Shown here: piece after piece, positions 43,050 to 54,066 of the stretch
How the letters are laid out: the number at the start of each line of letters is the position of its first letter
Position numbering within the stretch: position 1 is the first letter of the stretch
Assembly (NCBI RefSeq): GCF_008641105.1
Contig: NZ_VTTI01000003.1
Span: 22,981-86,980 of the forward strand
Source of the DNA: Halopseudomonas salina
GTDB taxonomy: Bacteria > Pseudomonadota > Gammaproteobacteria > Pseudomonadales > Pseudomonadaceae
Direction of reading: 5' to 3'
Length of the DNA: 64,000 nt
Made by a program: the position numbers and the translations under genes
The notes under the pieces: generated by a model
The model's database searches: none
What the model was told of the DNA's origin: nothing
What the model saw: only the letters and a program-made list of their open reading frames with translations

Positions 43050-44215
43050 TATTTACCCTCCGCGGCCTTGACGACTTGCTGGGCAGCGTCGGTCAGACTG
43101 GTTGCTGCGATGATGTTCAGACCACTTTCCTTCAGTACCTTGGCGCCCAGTTCAGCGTTGTTGCCTTCCAGACGGACGACGACAGGTACCTTTACACCGA
43201 CTTCCTTCACCGCGCCGATGATGCCTTCGGCAATCATGTCGCAACGAACGATGCCGCCAAAAATGTTGACCAGAACGGCCTTCACATTGGTATCGGAAAG
43301 AATGATCTTGAAGGCCTCGGTCACGCGCTCTTTGGTCGCGCCGCCGCCCACATCCAGGAAGTTGGCCGGCTTGCCGCCGTGGTGATTGACGATGTCCATG
43401 GTGCCCATGGCCAGACCAGCACCGTTGACCATGCAGCCAATGTTACCTTCCAGCGCAACATAGTTGAGCTCGAACTTGGCCGCGTGGGCTTCACGCGGAT
43501 CGTCCTGGGACGGATCATGCATAGCGCGCAGCTTGGGCTGACGGTACATGGCGTTGCCATCGATACCCAGCTTCGCATCCAGACAATGCAGATTACCGTC
43601 TTCCTTGATCACCAGCGGGTTGATTTCCAGCAGAGCCAGATCGTAGTCGGCAAACAGATTGCCAAGACCAACGAAGATCTGGGTAAACTGCTTGATCTGG
43701 TCGCCCTTCAGGCCCAACTGGAATGCCAGATCGCGGCCCTGGTAAGGCTGCGGACCGACCAGGGGATCAACGATCGCCTTGATGATTTTCTCAGGGGTCT
43801 CTTCCGCCACCTTCTCGATTTCCACGCCACCTTCAGTAGACGCCATGAAAACGATACGACGGCTGGAGCGGTCGACGACCGCCCCCAGGTACAGCTCCTG
43901 GGCGATATCGGTGCAGGACTCAACCAGGATCTTCGCGACCGGCTGACCACTGGCATCAGTCTGATAGGTCACCAGACGCTGACCAAGCCATTTTTCGGCG
44001 AATGCCTTGGCTTCCTCTTTGCTCTTGATCAGCTTGACGCCACCAGCTTTACCGCGGCCGCCAGCGTGAACCTGGGCTTTTACAACCCACATGTCACCGC
44101 CGATCTTGTCGCAGGCTTCAGCTGCTTCTTCGGGAGTGTCTACTGCAAAGCCTTTTGAAACAGGAAGGCCGTACTCAGCGAACAGCTGCTTCCCCTGATA
44201 TTCGTGAAGATTCAT
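43049..44215 (-). CDS. sucC: Succinyl-CoA synthetase beta subunit
   Basis: ATP-grasp subunit of 388 residues: [24 protein letters not shown] at the start, [17 protein letters not shown] in the ATP-grasp region and [13 protein letters not shown] in the C-terminal CoA-ligase domain. It forms a heterotetramer with SucD. In this cluster it is third from last, following lpd by a 281-base gap that contains a hairpin. Confidence 0.98.
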   Translation of the reverse strand: MNLHEYQGKQLFAEYGLPVSKGFAVDTPEEAAEACDKIGGDMWVVKAQVHAGGRGKAGGVKLIKSKEEAKAFAEKWLGQRLVTYQTDASGQPVAKILVESCTDIAQELYLGAVVDRSSRRIVFMASTEGGVEIEKVAEETPEKIIKAIVDPLVGPQPYQGRDLAFQLGLKGDQIKQFTQIFVGLGNLFADYDLALLEINPLVIKEDGNLHCLDAKLGIDGNAMYRQPKLRAMHDPSQDDPREAHAAKFELNYVALEGNIGCMVNGAGLAMGTMDIVNHHGGKPANFLDVGGGATKERVTEAFKIILSDTNVKAVLVNIFGGIVRCDMIAEGIIGAVKEVGVKVPVVVRLEGNNAELGAKVLKESGLNIIAATSLTDAAQQVVKAAEGK

Positions 44216-44496
44216 GCGTATCTACCGTTTTGATCGTGTAGGACTTGCGTTCATAACGCGGGACTACCACCGGAAACAATCCGGTCGCCTGCCTGCATTA
44301 CCCTTATCACCGGTATGGGGGCTCTGAACAGTTGCCTGGGTCGTGGAATCGCGCCGTTGCGTCCGAAACTACCCGCGCCCTGTTCAGAACCGCCACTGGT
44401 GACCAGACCGATTACTCGGTCGGTTTTGCCGCTTCGAAATAATGTCCGGGGGACTGACAGGTACAAAGCAGACCTGCCAGTCACGGGGACGCTATA
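44216..44496. other. lpd-sucC intergenic region
   Basis: About 280 bases between lpd and sucC, long for an operon. Besides the hairpin at 44452-44482 it contains CCGATTACTCGG near 44407 (a short dyad), and may hold a separate sucCD promoter; I could not fix a -35/-10 pair on the minus strand. Confidence 0.4.
44452..44482 (-). promoter_or_regulatory. Hairpin 3' of lpd
   Basis: GACTGACAGGT (44452-44462) pairs over 11 positions (one G-T on the minus strand) with ACCTGCCAGTC (44472-44482), 14 bases past the lpd stop. On the minus strand CCCCC, not T's, follows. It may stabilise the upstream transcript or mark an RNA-processing site rather than terminate transcription. Confidence 0.6.
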
Positions 44497-45990
<1,494 letters not shown>

Positions 45991-45999
45991 TCAGGGGCA

Positions 46000-46034
46000 G
46001 CTCGCCGCGTGCCGTTTGAAGCGTGCAGCTGTTA
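46000..46034 (-). repeat. Decayed heptad array at sucB 3' end
   Basis: Five in-phase heptads GCTCGCC, GCGTGCC, GTTTGAA, GCGTGCA, GCTGTTA end two bases from the sucB stop (TCA at 46037-46039). Each differs by one to three bases from GCTTGCC, GCTTGAA or GCTTGCA of the intact arrays. TGCAGCTGTTA at 46024-46034 also repeats exactly at 45951-45961, near the lpd start. I read it as an eroded copy. Confidence 0.55.
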
Positions 46035-46036
46035 AA

Positions 46037-47299
46037 TCAGATATCCAGCAGCAAGCGGGCCGGATCTTCCAGCAGTTCCTTGATCGCTACGAGGAAGCTC
46101 ACCGCTTCCTTGCCGTCAATCAGACGATGATCATAGGACAAGGCCAGATACATCATGGGCAGGATCACGACCTGCCCCTTCTCGGCCATAGGACGCTCTT
46201 GAATCTTGTGCATGCCCAGAATGGCCGCCTGGGGCGGATTAACGATGGGTGATGAGAGCAGGGAGCCGAATACGCCACCGTTGGAAATGGTGAAAGTACC
46301 GCCGGTCATATCTTCCATCGACAGCTTGCCATCCTTCGCCTTGCGGCCGAAGTCGGCAATGGTGCCTTCAATAGTCGCAAGACTCATGTATTCGGTATTG
46401 CGCAGGATCGGCACAACCAGACCGCGATCGCTGGATACAGCCACGCCGATGTCCTGGTATCCATGGTACACAACATCGCCGCCATCGATTGACGCGTTGA
46501 CAGCTGGATAGCGCTTGAGCGCCTCGGTAGCGGCCTTGACGAAGAAAGACATGAAGCCCAGGCGGACGCCATTGTGCTTCTTCTCGAACAGTTCCTTGTA
46601 CTTGCTGCGCAAGTCCATGATTGGCTTCATGTTGACTTCGTTGAACGTGGTCAGCATGGCCATGCTCGATTGGGCATCAACCAGGCGCTCAGCGATACGG
46701 GCACGCAAACGGGTCATGGGTACGCGCTTCTCGACACGATCACCTTCAGCCAACGCCGCATTGTCAACAGCGCCGGCCTTGGCGGCAGGCTTGGCAGCCT
46801 CGGCAGGTGCCTTGGCCGGTGCGTTCTTCTTCGCCTCCACCGCGTTCATCACGTCTTCCTTGGTGACGCGACCACCCTTGCCAGTGCCTTCGATATCAGC
46901 TGGAGCCAGGCCGTTTTCCTCTGCAATCTTGCGCGCAGCAGGCGACAGCATCGGCTCTTCGCCACTTGGCTTGGCATCCTGCGCTGCTGATTTCTCTGCA
47001 TCGGCAGGCTGACTGGCCGCCTTAGGCTCTTCCTTGGCCGACTCTTTCGGAGTAGCACTGGCGCCGTCATTCAACGAGCCCAGCAGCTCTCCGCTGAGCA
47101 CGGTTTCGCCCTCGCCCTTGACGATATCGCCGAGTACGCCATCAGCCTCGGCCAAAACTTCCATCACAACCTTGTCAGTTTCGATGTCGACGATCAGCTC
47201 ATCGCGCTTGACCGCGTCGCCAGGTTGCTTGTGCCAGGTTGCTACGGTGCCGTCGGCAACCGATTCGGGAAAAGTGGGGGCCTTGATTTCAATAGCCAT
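46037..47299 (-). CDS. sucB: 2-oxoglutarate dehydrogenase E2, succinyltransferase
   Basis: Core of the 2-oxoglutarate dehydrogenase complex: transfers succinyl from lipoamide to CoA. The 420-residue product has one lipoyl domain ([12 protein letters not shown]43 lipoylated), an Ala/Lys/Glu-rich linker, a peripheral subunit-binding domain ([23 protein letters not shown]) and the catalytic domain ending [13 protein letters not shown] with the active-site histidine and aspartate. RBS AAGGA precedes the ATG. It lies 40 bases after sucA. Confidence 0.97.
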   Translation of the reverse strand: MAIEIKAPTFPESVADGTVATWHKQPGDAVKRDELIVDIETDKVVMEVLAEADGVLGDIVKGEGETVLSGELLGSLNDGASATPKESAKEEPKAASQPADAEKSAAQDAKPSGEEPMLSPAARKIAEENGLAPADIEGTGKGGRVTKEDVMNAVEAKKNAPAKAPAEAAKPAAKAGAVDNAALAEGDRVEKRVPMTRLRARIAERLVDAQSSMAMLTTFNEVNMKPIMDLRSKYKELFEKKHNGVRLGFMSFFVKAATEALKRYPAVNASIDGGDVVYHGYQDIGVAVSSDRGLVVPILRNTEYMSLATIEGTIADFGRKAKDGKLSMEDMTGGTFTISNGGVFGSLLSSPIVNPPQAAILGMHKIQERPMAEKGQVVILPMMYLALSYDHRLIDGKEAVSFLVAIKELLEDPARLLLDI

Positions 47300-47339
47300 T
47301 GTCGATCCTTAAATTAATTCTCTGTTATCTGCCAGATGC

Positions 47340-50177
47340 TCAAGCGGTAAGCGCGTCTTGCAATAGTTTTTCCTGCTGTTCGGCATGCAGGGACGGGTAA
47401 CCACAAGCAGGTGATGCAGAGGCTTCACGTCCAGCGTAGTCGAGATACAAATTCTTGACCTTATGTTGGGCAACCACCCGACGCATATGGTGCTGGCTGC
47501 AGTACCAGGCACCCTGGTTCATCGGCTCTTCCTGACACCAGACGACTTTTTTCAATGCCTTGTAAGGTGCCAGCACTTCAGCAAGATCGTCTTCCGGGAA
47601 CGGGTACAGCTGCTCGATACGAATAATTGCAGCATCTTCCAAACCATCCTTGCGACGCTTCTCGAGCAAATCGTAATACACCTTGCCACTGCACAGGATG
47701 ACGCGCTCGACCTTCTTGGGATCCAGGCTGTCGTACTCTGGAATTACCGTCTGGAAGGAGCCATCTGCAAGATCTTCGAGGCTGGATACGGCCAACTTGT
47801 GACGCAGAAGCGACTTTGGCGTAAGAGCAATGAGCGGCTTGCGCAGCGGGCGTATCACCTGACGGCGCAGCATGTGGTAGACCTGTGCCGGCGTGGAGGG
47901 TACGCATACCTGGATATTGTGCTCGGCGCTAAGTTGCAGAAAGCGCTCAAGACGGGCAGAAGAGTGTTCTGGCCCCTGCCCCTCATAACCGTGTGGCAAC
48001 AGCATGGTCAGGCCACACAGACGGCCCCACTTGTGCTCGCCACTGGTAATGAACTGGTCGATCACCACCTGGGCGCCATTGGCAAAGTCACCGAACTGGG
48101 CTTCCCACAACACCAGCGCATTAGGCGTGGTGGTCGCGTAGCCGTATTCGAATGCCAATACAGCTTCTTCCGATAGCAGGGAGTCGTAGATATCCAGACG
48201 CGGCTGGTTCTCTGCCAGGTTGGCCAGCGGAATGTAGGTGGATCCATCCTTCTGGTTATGCAGAACCGCATGGCGGTGCGAGAAGGTACCGCGGCCCACG
48301 TCCTGGCCGGTGATACGCACCGGATGGCCTTCATGCAACAGCGTCGCGTAGGCCATTGTCTCGGCAAAGCCCCAGTTCAGCGGCAAAGCGCCGGCAGCCA
48401 TCTTGCGGCGATCCTCGACGATCTTGCCGACCTGGCGCTGGATAACCAGGCCATCGGGCAGATCATTAAGACGGTTCGCAAGATCCTGCAAAGTCTTCAG
48501 ATCGGTGCGCGTATCGTGGCGTGCTGTCCAGGTATGGCCAAGGTAAGGAGCCCAGTCTACGAACGAACTGGTATCGGGTTCCTTGACCAGGCTCTTGACC
48601 ACGTGGTCACCGTTATCCAGAGCTGTCCGGTATTCCTCTACCTGCCCTTGCACCTCATCGGAACTGAGGGTCCCCTCGTTCACCAGACGTTCGGCATAGA
48701 TCTCACGAGTGGTTGGATGCTTGGTAATCTTGTCATACATCAGCGGCTGGGTGCCGGAAGGCTCGTCAGCTTCGTTGTGGCCACGACGGCGATAGCAAAC
48801 CAGGTCGATCACCACATCACGCTTGAACTGCATGCGATAGTCGACCGCCAGCTGAGTCACAAACAATACTGCTTCCGGATCATCGCCGTTGACGTGGAAA
48901 ATCGGCGCCTGAATCATCTTGGCAACGTCAGTGCAGTATTCAGTGGAGCGCGCATCATCCTGGCGGCTGGTCGTGAAGCCTACCTGGTTGTTGATGATGA
49001 TATGAATAGTGCCGCCGGTCTTGAACGCGCGGGTCTGGGACATCTGGAATGTCTCCATGACCACACCCTGTCCGGCAAAGGCCGCATCGCCATGGATGCT
49101 GATGGGTACGACGCGATCACCGGAGCCGTCGCGGCGACGGTCCTGTCGGGCACGCACCGAACCTTCGACCACCGGAGATACGATCTCCAGGTGCGAAGGA
49201 TTGAATGCCAGCGCCAGGTGCGTCTCCCCACCGGAAGTCATCACGTTGGATGAGAAACCCTGGTGGTATTTGACATCGCCCGAGCTCAGATCAATCTTCT
49301 TTTTCCCCTCGAACTCATCGAACAACTCGCGGGGGTTCTTACCCAGAATATTCACAAGCACGTTCAGACGACCACGGTGGGCCATGCCCAGAACGAGTTC
49401 CTGGGTGCCGTAGGAGCCGGAACGCTGAATGATTTCGTCGAGCATCGGGATCAGGCTTTCACCGCCTTCGACACCAAAACGCTTCGTACCCGGAAACTTG
49501 GTGCCCAGGTATTTTTCCAGGCCTTCAGCCGCTGTCAGGCGTTCGAGCAGATGCCGCTTGGTAGTGGCTGAGTGCTGAGGTTTGCCTCGCACGCTTTCCA
49601 GACGTTGCTGGAACCAGCGGCGCTGATCGGAATCGACAATGTGCATGTATTCTGCACCGAAGGTCGAGCAGTAGGTCGACTTCAGAGCGTCAAGAATTTC
49701 CCTGAGGGGCGCTTCTTCCTTGCCAATATGCAACTCACCGGTACGAAAGGACGTGTCCAGATCGGCATCGGTAAGACCATAGTCAGCAAGAGTCAGATCA
49801 GCAATTTCATCCCGTTTCCATAAGCCCAAAGGATCCAGGTTGGAACCCTGGTGGCCACGCATACGGAAAGCCTGGATCAGACGCAGTACGTCGACCTGTT
49901 TCTTTTCGTGAGCGCTGCTGGTTTGTCCGCCAACCGCTGCGACAGGGCGCCGCTGATGTTTGGCTAGAAGCTGGAAGTGTTCGCGGATCGTGGAATGAGA
50001 AACATCAGATCCTGCAAAGCCGTTGGATTGTGGCAACTTTTGAAAATAGCTGCGCCATTCGTCGGCGATGCTGTTCGGATCGTGCAGGTAGAGCTCATAG
50101 AGCTCTTCAACATAGGAGGCATTCCCGCCCGACAAATGGGAAGTGCTCCACAGCTGCTGCATTTCGCTGTCTGGCAT
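47340..50177 (-). CDS. sucA: 2-oxoglutarate dehydrogenase E1
   Basis: Thiamine-diphosphate-dependent decarboxylase, 945 residues, the normal length. The N-terminal LWSTSHLSGGNASYVEELYELYLHDP segment binds E2; GMAHRGRLNVLVNILGK, GDAAFAGQG and NNQVGFTTS are in the ThDP domains; the C terminus includes LLPHGYEGQGPEHSSARLERFL. RBS GAGGG is upstream. A 303-base gap separates it from sdhB, so it may have its own promoter. Confidence 0.98.
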   Translation of the reverse strand: MPDSEMQQLWSTSHLSGGNASYVEELYELYLHDPNSIADEWRSYFQKLPQSNGFAGSDVSHSTIREHFQLLAKHQRRPVAAVGGQTSSAHEKKQVDVLRLIQAFRMRGHQGSNLDPLGLWKRDEIADLTLADYGLTDADLDTSFRTGELHIGKEEAPLREILDALKSTYCSTFGAEYMHIVDSDQRRWFQQRLESVRGKPQHSATTKRHLLERLTAAEGLEKYLGTKFPGTKRFGVEGGESLIPMLDEIIQRSGSYGTQELVLGMAHRGRLNVLVNILGKNPRELFDEFEGKKKIDLSSGDVKYHQGFSSNVMTSGGETHLALAFNPSHLEIVSPVVEGSVRARQDRRRDGSGDRVVPISIHGDAAFAGQGVVMETFQMSQTRAFKTGGTIHIIINNQVGFTTSRQDDARSTEYCTDVAKMIQAPIFHVNGDDPEAVLFVTQLAVDYRMQFKRDVVIDLVCYRRRGHNEADEPSGTQPLMYDKITKHPTTREIYAERLVNEGTLSSDEVQGQVEEYRTALDNGDHVVKSLVKEPDTSSFVDWAPYLGHTWTARHDTRTDLKTLQDLANRLNDLPDGLVIQRQVGKIVEDRRKMAAGALPLNWGFAETMAYATLLHEGHPVRITGQDVGRGTFSHRHAVLHNQKDGSTYIPLANLAENQPRLDIYDSLLSEEAVLAFEYGYATTTPNALVLWEAQFGDFANGAQVVIDQFITSGEHKWGRLCGLTMLLPHGYEGQGPEHSSARLERFLQLSAEHNIQVCVPSTPAQVYHMLRRQVIRPLRKPLIALTPKSLLRHKLAVSSLEDLADGSFQTVIPEYDSLDPKKVERVILCSGKVYYDLLEKRRKDGLEDAAIIRIEQLYPFPEDDLAEVLAPYKALKKVVWCQEEPMNQGAWYCSQHHMRRVVAQHKVKNLYLDYAGREASASPACGYPSLHAEQQEKLLQDALTA

Positions 50178-50480
50178 GCTTGGTCACCCTCTATAAGGGG
50201 ATACCATCTGGCGCAAAGACCATTAACTGGCAAGAAAACTGCCATCCGTGCAAAACATGCGAAGGCCTGGAGGCGTAATCGCTGCCAATTGACCTGAAAT
50301 GCCATGTCCTGCGAAACCGGAATATTGCCGGCCCCGACAGATAGTTCGGGTGTTACCCGATAGCCCCTGTTGGTTTAGGTACGCAAACCGCGGCTTTGTG
50401 AGCTGCGGTTCGATTAAATTATGACCGGCCTCTTGTAGCAGAGACCGGCCTGGGCCCAACGTTATGCAGACTCTGAAGAA
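50178..50480. other. sdhB-sucA intergenic region
   Basis: About 300 bases. It holds TCGGGT-GTT-ACCCGA (50346-50360), a stem AACCGCGGCT / AGCTGCGGTT (50386-50395 / 50401-50410, one mismatch, loop TTGTG) and a direct repeat GACCGGCCT near 50424 and 50445. None has a T run, so I read them as mRNA-stabilising or processing structures between sdh and suc transcripts. A promoter for sucA could not be fixed. Confidence 0.5.
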
Positions 50481-51185
50481 TCAGGTACCGCTCTGCAGCA
50501 GCATGTTGCGGATGTGGCCGATAGCACGGGTCGGATTCAGACCCTTGGGGCACACATTGACGCAGTTCATGATGCCACGGCAGCGGAACACGCTGAAGGG
50601 ATCATCCATGGTAGCCAGACGGTCTTCGGTATGGGTGTCGCGGCTGTCCGCCAGAAAGCGATAGGCCTGCAACAGTCCCGCTGGACCGATGAACTTGTCC
50701 GGATTCCACCAGAATGAAGGGCAGGAAGTTGAACAGCAAGCACAGAGAATACACTCGTACAAACCATCCAGCTTCTCACGTTCTTCAGGCGACTGCAGGC
50801 GCTCGATAGCGGGCGCCGGCGTGTCGTTCTGCAAATACGGCTGAACTTTTTCGTATTGCTTGTAGAAGATGCTCATATCCACTACCAAGTCACGTATGAC
50901 CGGCAAACCAGGCAATGGACGCAACACCAGCTTGTTGTTTTTAACGACATCAGACAACGGCGTGATACAGGCCAGGCCATTCTTGCCGTTGATATTCATC
51001 CCATCAGAGCCACAAACACCCTCACGGCAGGAGCGACGATAGGACATACCCACGTCCTTCTCCTTGACCAGTGCCAGCACGTCAAGGACCATGATGTCCT
51101 TGCCGCCAGTGTCGATCTGGAAGTCTTCCATGTAGGGAGCGTTGTCGCTCTCGGGGTTATAACGGTAGACGCTTACTTGCAGCAT
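50481..51185 (-). CDS. sdhB: Succinate dehydrogenase iron-sulfur subunit
   Basis: Carries electrons from SdhA flavin to ubiquinone through 2Fe-2S, 4Fe-4S and 3Fe-4S clusters. The 234-residue product has SCREGVCGSDGMNINGKNGLAC (2Fe-2S), ECILCACCSTSCPS (4Fe-4S) and CRGIMNCVNVCPKGLNP (3Fe-4S and 4Fe-4S ligands). ATG at 51185 gives the MLQVSVYRYNPE start typical of Pseudomonas, with AAGGG upstream; a GTG nine bases earlier is less likely. Eleven bases after sdhA. Confidence 0.97.
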   Translation of the reverse strand: MLQVSVYRYNPESDNAPYMEDFQIDTGGKDIMVLDVLALVKEKDVGMSYRRSCREGVCGSDGMNINGKNGLACITPLSDVVKNNKLVLRPLPGLPVIRDLVVDMSIFYKQYEKVQPYLQNDTPAPAIERLQSPEEREKLDGLYECILCACCSTSCPSFWWNPDKFIGPAGLLQAYRFLADSRDTHTEDRLATMDDPFSVFRCRGIMNCVNVCPKGLNPTRAIGHIRNMLLQSGT

Positions 51186-51196
51186 ATCGGTCACCC

Positions 51197-52969
51197 TTAA
51201 TAAGTCCGGATCTTAGGTTCAAATGTCGGAACTGTCTTCGGTGTGAAGTTCACCGCCCGCTTTTTCAACTCTTTGGTCGCGGGCATGTACAGGCTGTGAC
51301 ACAGCCAGTTTTCATCATCACGATCCTCATAGTCTTCGCGGGCATGCGCACCCCGGCTTTCTGTGCGCAGGTTGGCAGCAACAGCTGTCGCCTCGGCCAC
51401 TTCCAGAAGATTTTGCAGTTCCAATGCTTCGATACGCGCAGTATTGAACGCCTGGCTCTTGTCATCGATCTTGACGTTGTTGATCCGCTCGCGCAGATCG
51501 GCCAGTTGCTTGATGCCTTTTTCCATGAACTCGCCGGTGCGGAACACACCGAAATAGTTCTGCATGCAGTTTTGCAGCTCTTTACGTAGCGGCGCTACTT
51601 CTTCGCCGGTGGTACGACCGTTGAGTGCATCAAGGCGCTTGAGTGATGCCTCGATATCAGACTCGGAAGCGGAGCGATGCTCGATGCCTTCCTTCAGGGC
51701 GCTTTCCAGGTGCAGACCCGCAGCACGCCCGAACACCACCAGATCCAGCAGCGAGTTACCGCCCAGACGGTTCGCACCGTGTACCGATACGCAGGCCACT
51801 TCACCTACCGCAAACAGACCTTCGATGATCTGGTCCTGGCCGTTGGCGTCCTGTGTGATTGCCTGACCATGAATATTGGTGGGAACGCCACCCATCATGT
51901 AATGGCAGGTTGGTACAACGGGGATAGGCGCAGTAACCGGATCCACGTGAGCGAAAGTCTTGGACAGTTCGCAGATACCAGGCAGGCGGCTATGCAGCAC
52001 TTCTTCACCCAGGTGATCAAGCTTGAGCATCACGTGATCGCCGTCTGGACCGCAACCGTTACCGGCGAGGATTTCCTTGACCATGGAACGGGCAACAACG
52101 TCACGACCAGCAAGATCCTTGGCGTTGGGCGCATAACGCTCCATGAAACGCTCACCGTGCTTGTTGATCAGATAACCACCTTCACCACGGCAGCCCTCGG
52201 TTACCAGCGTACCGGCACCGGCAATACCAGTGGGGTGGAACTGCCACATCTCGATATCCTGAACCGGGACACCTGCGCGCAGCGCCATACCGATACCGTC
52301 GCCGGTATTGATCAGAGCATTGGTGGTGGAGGCATAAATACGTCCCGCGCCACCAGTCGCCAGAACAGTGGCCTTGGCTTTGATATAGGCAGTCTCGCCA
52401 GTTTCAATACAGATAGCGACCACACCGACAATCACACCGTCCTGATTCTTGACCAGATCGACCGCATACCATTCGTTCAGGAATGTGGTGTTGTGCTTGA
52501 CGTTATTCTGATAGAGCGTGTGCAGCAAAGCGTGACCAGTACGGTCGGCGGCAGCACATGTCCGGGCAGCCTGAGTGGGATTGTCCGGCCCCTTGGACTG
52601 ACCACCAAAGGGGCGCTGATAGATACGACCCTGCTCGGTACGTGAGAACGGAAGCCCCATGTGCTCGAGCTCGAAGACTGCTTCCGGACCTACCGAACAC
52701 ATGTACTCGATTGCGTCCTGGTCACCGATATAGTCGGATCCCTTGACGGTATCGTACATGTGCCAGCGCCAGTCATCATTCGGATCGGCTGAGGCAATAG
52801 CACAGGTGATGCCGCCCTGGGCGGAAACCGTGTGCGAGCGGGTCGGGAATACCTTGGTAACCACGGCAGTCTTGTGACCGCCCTGAGCCAGTTGCAATGC
52901 AGCGCGCATACCGGCGCCACCGCCACCAATGATGATGGCGTCAAAAGTCAGTGTACGAATGTTAGCCAT
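51197..52969 (-). CDS. sdhA: Succinate dehydrogenase flavoprotein subunit
   Basis: Oxidises succinate to fumarate. The 590-residue product contains [21 protein letters not shown] (FAD), [12 protein letters not shown] with the histidine that binds FAD covalently, the catalytic HPTGI and GCRGEGGYL segments, and [19 protein letters not shown] near the C-terminal half. Its ATG directly follows the sdhD TAA (TAAATG), with GGGG in the sdhD coding end as RBS. Confidence 0.98.
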   Translation of the reverse strand: MANIRTLTFDAIIIGGGGAGMRAALQLAQGGHKTAVVTKVFPTRSHTVSAQGGITCAIASADPNDDWRWHMYDTVKGSDYIGDQDAIEYMCSVGPEAVFELEHMGLPFSRTEQGRIYQRPFGGQSKGPDNPTQAARTCAAADRTGHALLHTLYQNNVKHNTTFLNEWYAVDLVKNQDGVIVGVVAICIETGETAYIKAKATVLATGGAGRIYASTTNALINTGDGIGMALRAGVPVQDIEMWQFHPTGIAGAGTLVTEGCRGEGGYLINKHGERFMERYAPNAKDLAGRDVVARSMVKEILAGNGCGPDGDHVMLKLDHLGEEVLHSRLPGICELSKTFAHVDPVTAPIPVVPTCHYMMGGVPTNIHGQAITQDANGQDQIIEGLFAVGEVACVSVHGANRLGGNSLLDLVVFGRAAGLHLESALKEGIEHRSASESDIEASLKRLDALNGRTTGEEVAPLRKELQNCMQNYFGVFRTGEFMEKGIKQLADLRERINNVKIDDKSQAFNTARIEALELQNLLEVAEATAVAANLRTESRGAHAREDYEDRDDENWLCHSLYMPATKELKKRAVNFTPKTVPTFEPKIRTY

Positions 52970-53338
52970 TTAGATACCCCAAAGAATCTGTACGCCCCAG
53001 ACGAAGAAGACAAACATCGCAAGCCCGCACACTGCCTGAAATAGGAAGCGCACAGTCGTTGCCCATTTGCCCAATGCCATGGGAGTAAGGTAGTCAGTTG
53101 AAATGGTCCACATTCCGACCCAGGCATGAGCGCTAAGGGCCACCAGTGTGAGCAGACTGAAGATGCGCATCCAGTTCTGACTGAACAGACCACGCCACTC
53201 TTCATAGCCAAGACCCGGATTGAATACAAGATAACCCAGCAAAAACAGCGTGTAGAGCGCGAGCACTACCGCCGAGACGCGTTGCGCCATCCAGTCATAC
53301 AGACCACTACGCGACAGGTTGGTGACATTGGTTACCAT
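52970..53338 (-). CDS. sdhD: Succinate dehydrogenase membrane anchor SdhD
   Basis: Three-helix inner-membrane subunit, 122 residues from the ATG at 53338 (MVTNVTNLSRSGLYDWMAQRVSAVV), matching the Pseudomonas length; another ATG six bases earlier would add two residues. HAWVGMWTISTDYL contains the haem-ligand histidine and the Asp-Tyr pair at the quinone site. The start lies inside the end of sdhC (stop TAA at 53332-53334), so the two are translationally coupled. Confidence 0.94.
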   Translation of the reverse strand: MVTNVTNLSRSGLYDWMAQRVSAVVLALYTLFLLGYLVFNPGLGYEEWRGLFSQNWMRIFSLLTLVALSAHAWVGMWTISTDYLTPMALGKWATTVRFLFQAVCGLAMFVFFVWGVQILWGI

Positions 53339-53724
53339 ATCCATACCCCCAGAAGAACAATCACGATGACGGAAATCACAATAACTACCTGCGAGCCGCG
53401 CTTGCCGCTCTCCAGGCCCTCACCCACGCCCGCATCCATTACCAGGTGACGAACACCGGCAATCAGATGGTAAAGCAGCGCAGACAACACACCCCAGGTC
53501 ACCAGTTTGGCGAGAGGGTGTTGAAGGATGGACTGGGCTTGCTCAAATCCGCTTTCGGAATCCAGTGACACATCCAGCAACCACAGCATAAATGCAATGG
53601 CGATGAACATGATGATTCCCGAAATACGATGAGCAATCGACGTCCAGGCGGTGACAGGCAGTTTGATTGTCCTGAGATCCAGGTTTACAGGTCTTTTGCT
53701 ATTCACGGCTATATTCACACTCAT
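53332..53724 (-). CDS. sdhC: Succinate dehydrogenase cytochrome b556 subunit SdhC
   Basis: Three-helix haem-b subunit binding ubiquinone with SdhD. RPVNLDLRTIKLPVTAWTSIAHRISG begins the protein (conserved S and R at the quinone site) and LLYHLIAGVRHLVMDAG contains the haem histidine. The start is uncertain: ATG at 53724 sits only two bases after AAGGG, whereas GTG at 53718 has better spacing and gives the length usual in Pseudomonas. First gene of the sdh operon. Confidence 0.92.
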   Translation of the reverse strand: MSVNIAVNSKRPVNLDLRTIKLPVTAWTSIAHRISGIIMFIAIAFMLWLLDVSLDSESGFEQAQSILQHPLAKLVTWGVLSALLYHLIAGVRHLVMDAGVGEGLESGKRGSQVVIVISVIVIVLLGVWIW

Positions 53725-53836
53725 GGCCCTTTTATAACTCAGGGCTGGATTATAGGAAGGTGCACTATTATGGGTACCCCAGCGGCCTGTTGCATGACTC
53801 TCAAGGAGAGCCAATAAGCCACTTTGCCGGTGGTGG

Positions 53837-53865
53837 AGTATAGAGACTTGACCCCCTGATTACAA
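53837..53865 (-). promoter_or_regulatory. Sigma-70 promoter of the sdh operon
   Basis: Minus-strand TTGTAA (53865-53860) and TATACT (53842-53837) are 17 bases apart, a strong pair. Transcription would start near 53830, about 105 bases before the sdhC start. Confidence 0.72.
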
Positions 53866-53979
53866 TGCAACCGCACCCTTGGAAGGCCCTTGTTACAACA
53901 CTCCCGGCGTTGGGCGCATGTTTCGAGTGCGCAAATAAAACCTTTTTATCCTCCTGATATCCATTCACTATCTGTAGAA

Positions 53980-54007
53980 TTGACAAACCGATTTATCACC
54001 TTATAGT
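53980..54007 (+). promoter_or_regulatory. Sigma-70 promoter of gltA
   Basis: TTGACA (53980-53985), a consensus -35, is followed after 16 bases by TATAGT (54002-54007), one base from consensus -10. Start near 54014 leaves a leader of about 52 bases with RBS AGGAGG at the end. Confidence 0.8.
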
Positions 54008-54066
54008 GATGCGGGCCCTGCCTAGGGGGGGCGCATCCTTTCGATACCAGCAAACAGGAGGCCGAA

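Larger units (their letters stand above)
53725..54066. other. Divergent sdhC/gltA regulatory region
   Basis: A 342-base region with back-to-back promoters for sdhC and gltA (listed separately), leaving about 115 bases between the two -35 elements. No obvious dyad operator stands out. The gltA leader is about 50 bases, GC-rich at GCCTAGGGGGGGC. Confidence 0.6.

Noticed and set aside
42102..43385. Open frame of 427 codons opposite sucD
   Set aside because: Antisense to sucD and sucC with typical reverse-frame composition; no family features.
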